Shown piece by piece: positions 27,511 to 36,860 of a stretch of DNA of 64,000 bases. The stretch is from assembly GCF_003182255.1 (NCBI RefSeq), contig NZ_QGTQ01000013.1, positions 62,001 through 126,000 on the forward strand. Direction: 5' to 3'. A model generated the notes under the pieces. The model had not been told where the DNA came from and made no database searches. It saw only the letters and a program-made list of their open reading frames with translations. Source of the stretch: Paenibacillus cellulosilyticus (GTDB lineage: Bacteria > Bacillota > Bacilli > Paenibacillales > Paenibacillaceae). Position numbers and translations under genes: made by a program. Each line of letters opens with the position of its first letter. The stretch's first letter is position 1.

Positions 27511-28701
27511 ATGATTATTCAACCGAAATCCCGCGGGTTTATTTGCACGACCGCGCACCCGCAAGGCTGCGCTGGACAAGTTCAACGCCAGATCGACTAC
27601 GTCACGTCGAAGCCCGCTATTAACGGACCTCGCAACGTACTCGTTGTTGGTGCATCGACGGGCTACGGCCTGGCATCGCGTATCGTCGCATCGTTTGGCG
27701 CTGGCGCGAACACGGTCGGCGTTTATTTTGACAAAGGGGCAGAAGGCGCTCGTACAGCAACAGCTGGCTGGTACAACTCGGCTGCTTTCGAAGCAGCTGC
27801 TGCTGAAGCAGGACGCAAATCGTTCAGCATCGTTGGCGACGCATTCTCCGACGAGATCAAAGCAAAAACGATCGACCTGATCCGCACGGAGCTTGGTCAG
27901 ATCGATCTGGTTGTCTACAGCGTAGCTTCCCCGCGCCGTACGCATCCAAAAACAGGCGAATCGTTCGCATCGGTTATTAAGCCGCTGGGCGAAACGTACT
28001 CGAACAAAACGGTTAACTTCCACAACGGTGAAGTTTCGATCGCTACGATCGAGCCAGCTACGGAAGATGAGCGTCGTCAGACGATCGCCGTAATGGGCGG
28101 CGAAGATTGGGAAATGTGGATCGAAGAGCTCCAGAAGGCTGGCGTACTGGCTGACGGTGCTACGACGATCGCTTACTCCTACATCGGACCAGAAATTACG
28201 CACGCGGTATACAAAGAAGGTACGATCGGCGCAGCGAAGGACGATCTCGACGCAACGTCGAAGCGTCTGGACGCGAAGCTGAAAGAAACGGGCGGCCGTT
28301 CGTTCATCTCCGTGAACAAAGCACTCGTTACGCAATCGAGCTCGGCTATTCCAGTCGTGCCGCTGTACATTTCCGCACTGTACAAAGTCATGAAGGAAAA
28401 AGGCATCCACGAAGGCTGCATCGAGCAAATGTACCGCCTGTTCAGCGACCGCCTGTACAACGGCGCCGAAGCGCCAGTTGACGCACAAGGCCGCATCCGC
28501 CTCGACGACTGGGAAATGCGCGACGATGTACAAGCCGAGGTTGCTCAGCTGTGGGCTGACCTGACGACGGAGAACGTATACGACCTGTCCGATCTGAAAG
28601 GCTACCACCGCGAGTTCTTCCAGCTGTTCGGCTTCGAGACGGAAGGCGTCGACTACGAAGCAGATACGAATGCGGAAGTAGACATCCAGAACCTTCGTTA
28701 A
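27511..28701 (+). CDS. fabV: Enoyl-ACP reductase FabV
   Basis: A 396-residue NADH-dependent trans-2-enoyl-ACP/CoA reductase that completes each cycle of fatty-acid elongation. The N-terminus IIQPKSRGFICTTAHPQGC and the nucleotide loop LVVGASTGYGLASRI are FabV hallmarks; the catalytic Tyr lies in the extended Y-x8-K motif around TIAYSYIGPE. FabV is insensitive to triclosan in other bacteria. AAGGAA lies upstream of the ATG, and a strong terminator follows. Codon use suggests high expression. Confidence 0.95.
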   Translation: MIIQPKSRGFICTTAHPQGCAGQVQRQIDYVTSKPAINGPRNVLVVGASTGYGLASRIVASFGAGANTVGVYFDKGAEGARTATAGWYNSAAFEAAAAEAGRKSFSIVGDAFSDEIKAKTIDLIRTELGQIDLVVYSVASPRRTHPKTGESFASVIKPLGETYSNKTVNFHNGEVSIATIEPATEDERRQTIAVMGGEDWEMWIEELQKAGVLADGATTIAYSYIGPEITHAVYKEGTIGAAKDDLDATSKRLDAKLKETGGRSFISVNKALVTQSSSAIPVVPLYISALYKVMKEKGIHEGCIEQMYRLFSDRLYNGAEAPVDAQGRIRLDDWEMRDDVQAEVAQLWADLTTENVYDLSDLKGYHREFFQLFGFETEGVDYEADTNAEVDIQNLR

Positions 28702-28716
28702 TCGATAGGTATAGTG

Positions 28717-28746
28717 AAAGGCACCGCGAACGCGGTGCCTTTTTTT
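28717..28746 (+). terminator. fabV terminator
   Basis: A perfect 10-bp stem (AGGCACCGCG with CGCGGTGCCT), two-base loop, followed by six Ts. Confidence 0.9.
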
Positions 28747-28835
28747 GTGCTGGCTATTGGTGTAACTTGCTGCCGTTCGTGTAGGGATAGGATACTTTTC
28801 CGTTTTCTATCTCCACCCCGAGACCGTTTGTGAAT

Positions 28836-28989
28836 GGATAGTATACTTTTATGTGGCCTATCTACATCTCAAGCACGCTGGCGGGTAGTTAGGATGCTTT
28901 TCTGTATACTAATCTACCCTCCAATAACGTTCTCGGGAGGATAGTATACTTTTATGTATCCTATCTAACGCCTCAAGCACGCTAGCGGG
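28836..28989. repeat. Imperfect 50-bp direct repeats
   Basis: Two copies (28836-28885 and 28939-28989) share GGATAGTATACTTTTATGT, a CCTATCTA block and CTCAAGCACGCTGGCGGG with a few changes. GGATAG and CTATCT form small hairpins. Further down, near 29050-29120, ACGGTTGC..GCGCCTAT also occurs twice. The stretch 28747-29318 contains no supported gene. Confidence 0.65.
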
Positions 28990-29318
28990 ACGTTGAGCAG
29001 CCAGGTTTGGTGTGGCCCGGTGGCCCCCGCCCGCTCCAGCATAATACTAAACGGTTGCGACAGCGCCTATTGGGTGTGAAATCGGCTGTTTTCCCGGCTA
29101 ACGGTTGCCATTGCGCCTATGCGGTCATTTTTCGATAAAAAGTCCGCGTTCCATCCGAATAACCGCTGCTGCAACCGGTAGAATTCAATACGTCATCTTT
29201 CTCGCATCATAAGCGCTGTGGAAACCGTTACAGTAGTGGTGGTTATCGCCGATGGATAGAAAAAACCAAGGACGTCAATGTAGGTCAATAGGGCCGAACG
29301 TAACGGTCAGAACCTAAT

Positions 29319-30482
29319 CTAATTCACTTGCACCGCGGTACGAACGGGCGTGAGCAAAAATAACGCAGACGAATCACCCTCTCCATCCCTATCCGTTGGC
29401 TGCAAAACAATCGGACCTCGCTCGCCTGTATACCGAAGCCTAACATACGTGTACGCTAAGCACCGTACGATATCGGTCAGCATTTTACCGTTAAGAGAAA
29501 GCGAGAACTCGTCGCCTTCCATCGCTGCGACCGGTACGCATTCCTTACCATCACCAATAGCCGCAGTACGCGACACGATTCCTAGCTGTTCGCGAGTAGC
29601 CGTCATCCTAACGATCCGATCCCCTGCCAACACTGTTGCACGCTCCAATGCATGCTGCAGGCGAGCCGTCTCGATTGTAATCTCAGATTGATAAGTTCGA
29701 GGGATAATCGAATGGGTCGAAGGGAAAGTCCCTTCGATTGGTGCCAACTGAATATGTAAATTCGCCGTCCTGAATATGATCAAGTCGCTGCTTGCTTGCA
29801 GCTCAATAGGTTCGCCTTGGCCATCTAACATACCTGCCATATCGAGCATGCTCCGGCTAGAAACGATGAACTCTGCAGACTGCGGCATACTGCCTCGAAT
29901 CTCAACTGGAATCGTACAAGTCGCGAGCCGAATCCCGTCTGTCGCCGTTAGCCTAAGCTCGCTGCCACCTAGGTAGGACATGCATACGCCAGTGAGAACA
30001 GGTCTGCTTTCTGAAGTCGATGCAGCTGTCGCCACCTGTCTAATAGCTGACTTCAGTGATTCACTTTCAATACGAAGACGGTAAGTAGCAGCAGCATTCG
30101 CGCTTCGATTGCGCTTCGGGTATTCATCCGCATCCATCCCGCACAATCGAATCGAGGAGCCCTCGGTCGAGATCGCGGCTACAATCGATTCCGTCCCATC
30201 GATCACGATCATGCCGTCATCCAGCTTACGTACGATTTCATAGAAATAACGCGCAGGGACAACGATACTGCCCGCTGCTTCCACGATCACCGCCGTCCCA
30301 TCCTGCTGTATCCATGCTTCAATCGACATGCTTGTGTGACTGCCCGTCAGAATCAACCCTTCTGCTGTCGCCTCGATATGTATGCCTGTCAGAATCGGTA
30401 TCGGATGGTTCACAGATACCGCCTTCAGGACATGCTGAAGGGCATGCATGAGACGCTCCTTCGTGATATGAACTAGCAACAA
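29319..30482 (-). CDS. DNA polymerase III beta subunit paralogue (sliding clamp)
   Basis: A 387-residue protein with the three-domain sliding-clamp layout of DnaN: N-terminal MHALQHVLKAVSVNHPIPIL, middle RPVLTGVCMSYLGGSELRLTATDGIRLA and C-terminal LLTPVRT, matching the clamp's final strand. Ring clamps tether polymerases to DNA. It is unlikely to be the main dnaN, because dnaA, recF and gyr genes are absent nearby and the sequence looks divergent. It follows a ribbon-helix-helix gene by 24 bases. Second clamps are known in some Bacillales; this one could serve repair or a mobile replicon. Confidence 0.88.
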   Translation of the reverse strand: MLLVHITKERLMHALQHVLKAVSVNHPIPILTGIHIEATAEGLILTGSHTSMSIEAWIQQDGTAVIVEAAGSIVVPARYFYEIVRKLDDGMIVIDGTESIVAAISTEGSSIRLCGMDADEYPKRNRSANAAATYRLRIESESLKSAIRQVATAASTSESRPVLTGVCMSYLGGSELRLTATDGIRLATCTIPVEIRGSMPQSAEFIVSSRSMLDMAGMLDGQGEPIELQASSDLIIFRTANLHIQLAPIEGTFPSTHSIIPRTYQSEITIETARLQHALERATVLAGDRIVRMTATREQLGIVSRTAAIGDGKECVPVAAMEGDEFSLSLNGKMLTDIVRCLAYTYVRLRYTGERGPIVLQPTDRDGEGDSSALFLLTPVRTAVQVN

Positions 30483-30506
30483 CCTCTCCTGCCTCTCTGC
30501 ATGAAT

Positions 30507-30749
30507 CTACGAGGAATAATGCGTCTCTATCATATGGCGAATCGCTTCAGAACGAGATATCCCTTGGTCATGACAATGCTGCTCCAGCTTATCCCACATC
30601 TCGTCTGATAGAGTAAGCGACACCTTCTTCGTCACCCCGATGCCCTTGCGCCCTGCTCCCTCCCGCATCCCACCTCTCGTAAAGACGAAGCCGAGCTGTC
30701 CTTCCTTGTTCGCTACGCCGATCTTGATCGGATCATCATTCATTAGCAT
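30507..30749 (-). CDS. Ribbon-helix-helix (CopG/MetJ-type) DNA-binding protein
   Basis: An 80-residue protein with a C-terminal ribbon-helix-helix: TKKVSLTLSDEMWDKLEQHC then GISRSEAIRHMIETHY. The motif REGAGRKGIG before it is typical of small DNA-binding proteins carried on plasmids and phages. It precedes the clamp paralogue in a likely operon and may autoregulate it (inference). Confidence 0.8.
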   Translation of the reverse strand: MLMNDDPIKIGVANKEGQLGFVFTRGGMREGAGRKGIGVTKKVSLTLSDEMWDKLEQHCHDQGISRSEAIRHMIETHYSS

Positions 30750-30950
30750 TTACACCACCTCAATATGAATTGGGTTACTTAATTCAAACTTCCGATATAC
30801 TCATCATACCATATCTACCAGCTAAAGAAAATGAAGGATGAGTGAGGTGATAGAGAGTGTTAAACTAAGGAGTGAACGCCTCAAAAAATGAAGAGAAGAT
30901 AGCAATGATATGGCGAATCTACTACTCTCAAGTTCATAGGAGCAAATCAA

Positions 30951-31740
30951 ATGGCAGGGAAACACAGAGTAATACTAGTTGAAGGCCTGTGCGGCACAGG
31001 CAAATCAACGCTGGCAGAACGTCTGCATCAGTACCTGACACTTCAGGGTATCTCTTCTCACTTCTACGATGAAGGTGCACCCGGGCATCCGGTGAGCTTG
31101 AATGGGCACGCGTTTTTTAGAAAAGAGGAATTCGCGGGGCTTCTAAGGCGATATCCAGATTGCAGCAGATGTAGTTCGTTCACGAGTCATAACGGATGGA
31201 AGCAGCTATCTGATCCCTTATCGGGAAGTTAAAGAATTCAAAGAGATGGAGCCGCTCTTCACTGAATTGAAGTCATGTGAGTTATGCTGGACAGACTCAC
31301 CACCTGCTTCTCAATCAGAGTTTACCTGTTCGATCCAGCAGCATTGGACGCGTTTCGCCGAACTCAAGAGCGATGCTGAGGATGTGTATGTGCTCGAAGC
31401 GGTATTTTTACAGCATCAGATTCACGATCTACTGCGTCATTATCAAGCGACTGATCACCAAATCGAGCACCATATTCGTGAAATCGCCAATCAGATCACA
31501 GCCATGAACCCTGTGCTTATTTATTTAACTCAGCCAAGTGTCCGAGAACAACAGACGTGGATTGCTTCTGTACGTTCGAAACCTCGCTTTGCATCTGAAC
31601 AAAATATTAAATTTATGGAGAACCGTAAACGGATTGAACTGGAACTGCTTGATAAACTACCATTCCCCACCTATACAATCGACAATAAAGATCATAACTG
31701 GGAAGACGTCTTTAGAAGAATGATTAAGGCAATCGAATAA
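30951..31740 (+). pseudogene. Frameshifted P-loop kinase-like gene
   Basis: The first frame (30951-31232) encodes a P-loop protein with VILVEGLCGTGKSTLAERL (Walker A). The frame is lost near 31159-31161; the second frame then reads on as IAADVVRSRVITDGSSYLIP and continues to a stop at 31740. Joining the two needs one inserted base and gives about 263 residues. It looks like an AAA/thymidylate-kinase-type small-molecule kinase. An indel in the chromosome or a sequencing error would both explain it. Confidence 0.75.
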
Positions 31741-31793
31741 CAACACAAACACGCCCAAGCGGATCTTCCACCTGGGCGCAACGCAGCCGCCTT

Positions 31794-31980
31794 CTATTTC
31801 ACTTTCACCGTAATCTCAGCACTCGACGTAACACTGTTCTCATTGGCTAACTCGGCTCGGTATACATACGTACCCGGTTGTTATGCGACAGTACAGGCTT
31901 ACCTGGATTCGCATCCGTTACTTTCACCGTCAGCGGCTCGCAGGTCGTCGTGCCGTAAGCATATCGTTTAGGGTTGGAAA
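31794..31980 (-). pseudogene. Remnant of an exported glycoside-hydrolase C-terminal module
   Basis: Minus-strand reading gives [20 protein letters not shown], then, after a frame break and loss of the middle of the domain, [19 protein letters not shown] ending with a stop at 31796-31794. Both pieces are the two ends of an Ig-like module common at the C-terminus of secreted Paenibacillus chitinases and related enzymes. The rest of the gene is gone. Confidence 0.65.
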
Positions 31981-32154
31981 AAAGCCGTTACTGGCTTGCA
32001 TGATGTCGCCTCCCATCCGAAGTGGCTTCGGTACATGGAAGGAACGGTCCGGTCACGGTGGAGTGGGTCATGGAGGGATGGTTCTATCTCTTTCTTAAGC
32101 AAAGTTCCCAGGCGGGCAGGCTGAGAATGAAAGGAATAACGAGTGGAAGTGGTT

Positions 32155-32415
32155 TCACATGCCGCTCAGCACGATAAATCGAATTGAATCCGCCAAATAT
32201 TCTCGTGTTTGACGAATCAGCTCCAGTCCATCCATGACCGGCATTCGAATGTCGGTAATAACAAGATCGGGACAGTATTGAACGATTGCTGCAAGCGCTT
32301 CTTCGCCATTGGACGCTTCGCCGCATACTTCAAAGCCTCTTGATTTCCAATCGACCAGCAGCTTCAGCCCCTCTAGCACAAACGGTTCATCGTCTACTAG
32401 AAATACTTTGTACAA
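32155..32415 (-). pseudogene. Truncated YesN-type response regulator
   Basis: Eighty-six residues of a receiver domain: KVFLVDDEPFVLEGLKLL, phosphorylated Asp in LVITDIRMPVMDGLEL, and FIVLSGM where the frame stops. Intact YesN-type regulators continue with the rest of the receiver, a linker and an AraC DNA-binding domain. No partner kinase adjoins, so this is a fragment. Confidence 0.75.
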
Positions 32416-32706
32416 CCGTTCTCCCCCCTTTCACTCTACACACTACAGGTGAATGAGACAGCGCTTTTAACATTCAATTATAGCTATTATTTGCAGATTC
32501 GGATATCAAAGCAATAGTTCTAATGTTATATCTTACATAAACAGGCTTGATATTCGAATATATCCCTGCAACTGATATACTTATATCGCGAGAAAACCTC
32601 TATACGAGGCATTCTAGAATAAGCGGCTGGGCTGAGAAGTTGTTTTTTGTTACTAAGATTTTGTTCTTTCGTAATAGATTTGAAATCTTAATAAATTCTT
32701 ATGTGG

Positions 32707-32712
32707 TAGAAT
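32707..32712 (+). promoter_or_regulatory. Possible extended -10 of the NucB gene
   Basis: TGGTAGAAT (TGn plus TAGAAT) lies 45 bases before the ATG; a matching -35 is not clear. Confidence 0.35.
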
Positions 32713-32757
32713 AGTAGAGACTAAAGCACCTTTACATACGAAAGGAATGACTCCGAC

Positions 32758-33675
32758 ATGTGGCGCATCGTTGGATGGCTGGTTGTCCCGTTCCTGCATC
32801 TGCTCTTCAGGTGGCGGCGACTTAGCGGCCCGGCTCGTATATTCGGCATGATTTGGACGATCGGAATTGCGATCATTATTATTAGCACGGTTCAAACCAT
32901 GCCGCAGGACACAGGCGGTACTGTTGGCACGCCAACAAGCGATCAATATGATGTAAAGCTCGTCTTCCCAGCTGATCGGTATCCCGAGACGGCTGACCAT
33001 ATTCAAGATGCAATCGCGAAGGGCGAATCGCCGATCTGTACGATCGATCGAAGCGAGTCCGATACGCACCGTGACGCGTCGCTGGCAGGCATCCCGACGA
33101 AGAAGGGCTATGACCGCGATGAGTGGCCGATGGCGATGTGCGCCGAAGGAGGCTCTGGCGCTGACATCCGCTACGTGACACCGAGCGATAACCGCGGGGC
33201 AGGCTCATGGATCGGCGGTCAGCTCAATGATTATGCCGACGGCACTCGCGTATGGATCGTGATTGATAATACGGAGGCGTCGAACGAAATTGGTTCGGAT
33301 TTAGATGCAACTGCTCGAGCGGTTGCAAGCTCAGCGTCTAACTCAGGCGCAAGCAAGGCAGCGGATGCAGCTGTAGGAACTGACAACAACGCAGCAGCGG
33401 GCTCCGGAACGAAATCGAATGCGAGCTCTGGCTCCAATACAAGTGGCACAACCAGCAGTAGTAATGAGAATGAATCGACTACAAAGGCGAACCCTTCCGT
33501 TGAAACTAACGTCGCATCCGACGTCGCCTCGAACCATACGAGCAGTACACAGACCGAAATCGTGTACAAGAACTGTACCGACGTACGCGCAGCCGGTGCC
33601 GCGCCGCTGCATAAAGGCGATCCTGGCTACAGCAAGAAGCTCGATCGTGACGGCGATGGCGTCGCCTGTGAATAG
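32758..33675 (+). CDS. NucA/NucB-type nuclease with C-terminal excalibur domain
   Basis: A 305-residue exported DNase. An N-terminal membrane segment (about 26-45) precedes a NucB domain with [20 protein letters not shown] and [14 protein letters not shown], the conserved catalytic and structural blocks of the sporulation/competence nucleases. A long Ser/Ala/Asn/Thr linker (about 180-262) leads to an excalibur calcium-binding domain ([19 protein letters not shown] ... [10 protein letters not shown]). NucB usually stands alone; this fusion suggests a cell-surface, calcium-dependent nuclease. Confidence 0.88.
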   Translation: MWRIVGWLVVPFLHLLFRWRRLSGPARIFGMIWTIGIAIIIISTVQTMPQDTGGTVGTPTSDQYDVKLVFPADRYPETADHIQDAIAKGESPICTIDRSESDTHRDASLAGIPTKKGYDRDEWPMAMCAEGGSGADIRYVTPSDNRGAGSWIGGQLNDYADGTRVWIVIDNTEASNEIGSDLDATARAVASSASNSGASKAADAAVGTDNNAAAGSGTKSNASSGSNTSGTTSSSNENESTTKANPSVETNVASDVASNHTSSTQTEIVYKNCTDVRAAGAAPLHKGDPGYSKKLDRDGDGVACE

Positions 33676-33744
33676 GATGCGGGACGCTTGGAACGCGAAG
33701 CAGTTGACTCATACTTACAACTACAACCAAAGTGAGGCGCAGCT

Positions 33745-34119
33745 ATGATTGCTCAAGCTATCGTGATTCAAGACCAACAGGTGCTCATGGTCAAACAGTA
33801 CGTTCAGCGCGGCGACATCGTATGGAATTTTCCCGGAGGCGGAATTGAAGATGGCGAGACGCCGGAACAAGCCTGCGTTCGTGAACTGCGTGAAGAAACC
33901 GGCTATGACATACAGATTGTGCAGCTGCTACATGAGCAGTTCGACAAGTACACTTTCGTCGCTCGCATTACGGGCGGCGAGCTGCTGCTTCATCTTGCAA
34001 GCGCCTACAATGAGGATATTATCGACGTTGCGTGGATCAGCCTTGACGACGAGAGCAAATTCGATCCGGTTACGAAGCCGATGCTGAATTTGTACAAGAA
34101 GACAATAGGAGTGGACTAA
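33745..34119 (+). CDS. NUDIX hydrolase
   Basis: A 124-residue hydrolase of nucleoside-diphosphate-linked substrates. The Nudix box GGGIEDGETPEQACVRELRE plus ETGYD fits G-x5-E-x7-R-E-U-x-E-E-x-G-U. The substrate is unknown. A terminator lies 14 bases after the stop. Confidence 0.9.
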   Translation: MIAQAIVIQDQQVLMVKQYVQRGDIVWNFPGGGIEDGETPEQACVRELREETGYDIQIVQLLHEQFDKYTFVARITGGELLLHLASAYNEDIIDVAWISLDDESKFDPVTKPMLNLYKKTIGVD

Positions 34120-34132
34120 TCCTATATTGAAT

Positions 34133-34169
34133 AAGGGAAGGGCGTCTTCGTTGACGCTCTTCCCTTTTT
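34133..34169 (+). terminator. Rho-independent terminator
   Basis: AAGGGAAGGGCGTC pairs with GACGCTCTTCCCTT around TTCGTT (one mismatch) and leads into a T-run. It ends the NUDIX transcript. Confidence 0.85.
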
Positions 34170-34197
34170 GGTTCCGTTCCATTCAGGCTTACGCGCA

Positions 34198-35157
34198 CTA
34201 CACCTTGAAGCTTCCGAGCTCGGATAACTCCTCGGATGTCAGCTTGAAGCGCATCGCTCCAGCCAGCTCCTCCGCATGATGCGGCTTAGAGGCACCCGGG
34301 ATGGCGAACACGGTCTCGCCATTCGCATGAATGAGCCAGTTGAGCGCAATCTGCGTCGGCGATACGCCATACTGCTCGGCCAATTGTTCCATACGTGTCA
34401 TCAGTGGTCGCGAGCGTTCAACTGTCTCCCGCTTCACGCCACCGTTGATCCGGCGTGCAGCCGAGATTCCTTGAAGCAGCTCCGGGTTACGATGAAATTT
34501 GCCGCTCAGCAGGCCCTGCTTCAACGGACTGTAGGCAATAATCGCAACACCAAGCTCCTTGGCCGTCTCCAGAATGCCGTTATGCTCGATTTGTCGATCC
34601 AGCAAACTATACTTAACTTGATTTGAAGCGAGCCGCAAGCCATAATCACGCAGCGTCCGATCCGCCTCTCGCATCTTCTTAGCAGAGAAGTTACTAACGC
34701 CGATATGACGAATATGTCCTTGTTCCGCCAACTTGGCCATCTGCTTCATCTCGCTGGTTGCCGAGGAGAAAGAGAACGGCTGATGCACCTGATAAAGGTC
34801 GATCGTTCTATCAGCCAATGCCTTCTTCCGCTCTCCAATCGATTGTGGTATGTTGGCGGCTGTTCGCATGATCGGCCACCACTTGGTCGCGATGCGCGAC
34901 TCGTTACTGAGTGGTGCCAGCGCTTGAAGCGATGCGGCAAGCACCCGCTCCGACTCCCCGTTCCCATAGACCTCTGCCGTATCGAACCAGTTGATGCCGC
35001 CCTCCAAGCAAATTCGAATGATCTCGCGAACCTGCTCCTCTGGCAGCGTAGGCCAATATTTGCCGACTATACCGCCACGTCCACCGCTGAACTGCCAGGT
35101 ACCAAGCCCAATCGGTGTTAATCTCAGGTCTGTTGCTCCTAAGTGCCGCAGCTCCAT
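34198..35157 (-). CDS. Aldo/keto reductase
   Basis: A 319-residue NADPH-dependent oxidoreductase of the TIM-barrel AKR family. The catalytic tetrad is visible as Asp/Tyr in FDTAEVYGNGESE, Lys in IATKWW and His in DLYQVHQP; cofactor residues lie in FAIPGASKPHHAEE. GGAGG lies 11 bases before the ATG. Substrate unknown. Confidence 0.9.
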   Translation of the reverse strand: MELRHLGATDLRLTPIGLGTWQFSGGRGGIVGKYWPTLPEEQVREIIRICLEGGINWFDTAEVYGNGESERVLAASLQALAPLSNESRIATKWWPIMRTAANIPQSIGERKKALADRTIDLYQVHQPFSFSSATSEMKQMAKLAEQGHIRHIGVSNFSAKKMREADRTLRDYGLRLASNQVKYSLLDRQIEHNGILETAKELGVAIIAYSPLKQGLLSGKFHRNPELLQGISAARRINGGVKRETVERSRPLMTRMEQLAEQYGVSPTQIALNWLIHANGETVFAIPGASKPHHAEELAGAMRFKLTSEELSELGSFKV

Positions 35158-35298
35158 TGTCTACCACGCCTCCTCAATTTTCACTTCTCTTCTCCCATTC
35201 TTGTCTATCCTACTAAACGTCAAAAGGCTGATGGCTGCCATCCTACGATGACCCCCATACAGCCTCGAATATAGATGTTGTTATACACCAACCTCGGT

Positions 35299-36771
35299 CT
35301 AGCCCATCATCGACTCATTGACGGCGATATTTTGCTGGTCAGCAGATACCGATACTTTCGGCTTCCGCAGCGTCAGACCAAGAACAAAGCCAACCAACGC
35401 AAGGATGGACAGCAGCAGATAGGCATCATGGAACGCAGAGGACATTGCATCCGGAACGGGCTTCAAGCCATCCTTGATATGCGCCGTTGTTCGATTCGCA
35501 ATAATAGTCGTCAAACCTGCGACAGAGAAGGACGTAATGACCTGCTGCGTAGCGCTTGTCAGCGATGTGACACGGCTAACTAGACTTGGTGGTGCGGATT
35601 GAATCAAATACGTATTGAGCGGAATGAACGACATCCCGAAGCCTGCTCCTAACAGAATACGCGGCAATAGGAACGCCCAAGGACTTTGATCGGGATCGAT
35701 CTGCGCGATCAGGAATGCGCCGGCCGATACGAGCAGCAGGCCAACGAATAACAGCGGCCGTGCTCCGATGCGGTCGTACAGTCTGCCGCCGATCGGCATG
35801 AACGTTGCAGCGGCAAGCGCCTGCGGCAGCGTCCACATCCCCGCATGGAATGCATCCATCCCCATCAGCTTCTGCATGAAATAAGGAATCATGAAGATGA
35901 TGCCGAACATTGTAAACTGCATCACCCACTGCACGATAATGCCGCGTGTGAACAGGGCCGAACGGAATACTCGCAGCTCTAGCAGCGGCTGCTGCTTACG
36001 CGTCAGCTCGACGACAGCGAACAGAATGAGTGCGATCGCACCGCCCACTAGCCCGATAATCGTCTTATCTGAAGACCAGCTGACTCCTCCTTCGCTAAGC
36101 CCATAAGACAAGCCGGCGAAGGCAAGAGGTCCAAGCACAATGCCCAGCATATCGAGTGATGTTGATGACTGCTTTGGCAGCTTCGGCAGCTGCCAGATTG
36201 CAAGCGCCAGTCCAATGATGCCAATTGGCAAGTTAATAAGGAAGATCCACTGCCAATTGACGTAGTCGACCAAATAACCAGCCAGCATCGGTCCGAGTGC
36301 CGGCGCCATTAGAATTGGAAAGCCCATCATCCCCATAATGCTGCCCGCCTTATCTGGCGGACTCATGCGGAACGTCATCGCGAATGCAATCGGCAGTACC
36401 ATGCCGCCGCCAAGCCCTTGCAGCACACGGAATACGATCAACTGCTCCAGCGTGTTCGCCTGCGCGCACAAAACAGAACCAATCGTGAACAGCAGCAGTG
36501 AGATGATGAAGATTTGCTTCGCTCCGAACTTATCCGACATCCAGCCAGCGAGCGGAATAACCGCCGCTTGCGCAAGCGCATAGCCAGTAACCGTCCACTG
36601 CACATCCAGCAGCGAACGGCCGAAGTCGTCGCTTAATACCGGAATCGCAACGTTCATCGCCGTCGAATCGAGAATAACCATGAATATCCCAACGATAATA
36701 GCAATTAGCGGTCCAACCAGCTGTCGCATTGATTTGACAGGCGCAAACCCATCCGGTAATTGTGTTTCCAT
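35299..36771 (-). CDS. DHA2 family MFS multidrug efflux protein (EmrB/QacA type)
   Basis: A 490-residue transporter with about 14 hydrophobic segments. Motif D1/A appears as LDSTAMNVAIPVL in TM1 and AGWMSDKFGAKQIF between TM2 and TM3; VLQGLGGGMVLPIAF fits motif B and PILMAPALGPMLAG motif C. These mark the 14-TM drug/H+ antiporter class. AAGGAGG lies 5 bases before the ATG. No adjacent regulator gene is seen. Confidence 0.9.
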   Translation of the reverse strand: METQLPDGFAPVKSMRQLVGPLIAIIVGIFMVILDSTAMNVAIPVLSDDFGRSLLDVQWTVTGYALAQAAVIPLAGWMSDKFGAKQIFIISLLLFTIGSVLCAQANTLEQLIVFRVLQGLGGGMVLPIAFAMTFRMSPPDKAGSIMGMMGFPILMAPALGPMLAGYLVDYVNWQWIFLINLPIGIIGLALAIWQLPKLPKQSSTSLDMLGIVLGPLAFAGLSYGLSEGGVSWSSDKTIIGLVGGAIALILFAVVELTRKQQPLLELRVFRSALFTRGIIVQWVMQFTMFGIIFMIPYFMQKLMGMDAFHAGMWTLPQALAAATFMPIGGRLYDRIGARPLLFVGLLLVSAGAFLIAQIDPDQSPWAFLLPRILLGAGFGMSFIPLNTYLIQSAPPSLVSRVTSLTSATQQVITSFSVAGLTTIIANRTTAHIKDGLKPVPDAMSSAFHDAYLLLSILALVGFVLGLTLRKPKVSVSADQQNIAVNESMMG

Positions 36772-36860
36772 GTGCCCTCCTTAATAGGTCCTCTCGAGGA
36801 GGTCCCTCACACTGAGCGATGATGCTGAAAGTGTAGCGCACAAGGATATTTTTGGCAACG

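Noticed and set aside
27508-28608. Minus-strand 366-codon frame
   Set aside because: Antisense to fabV, caused by its strong codon bias.
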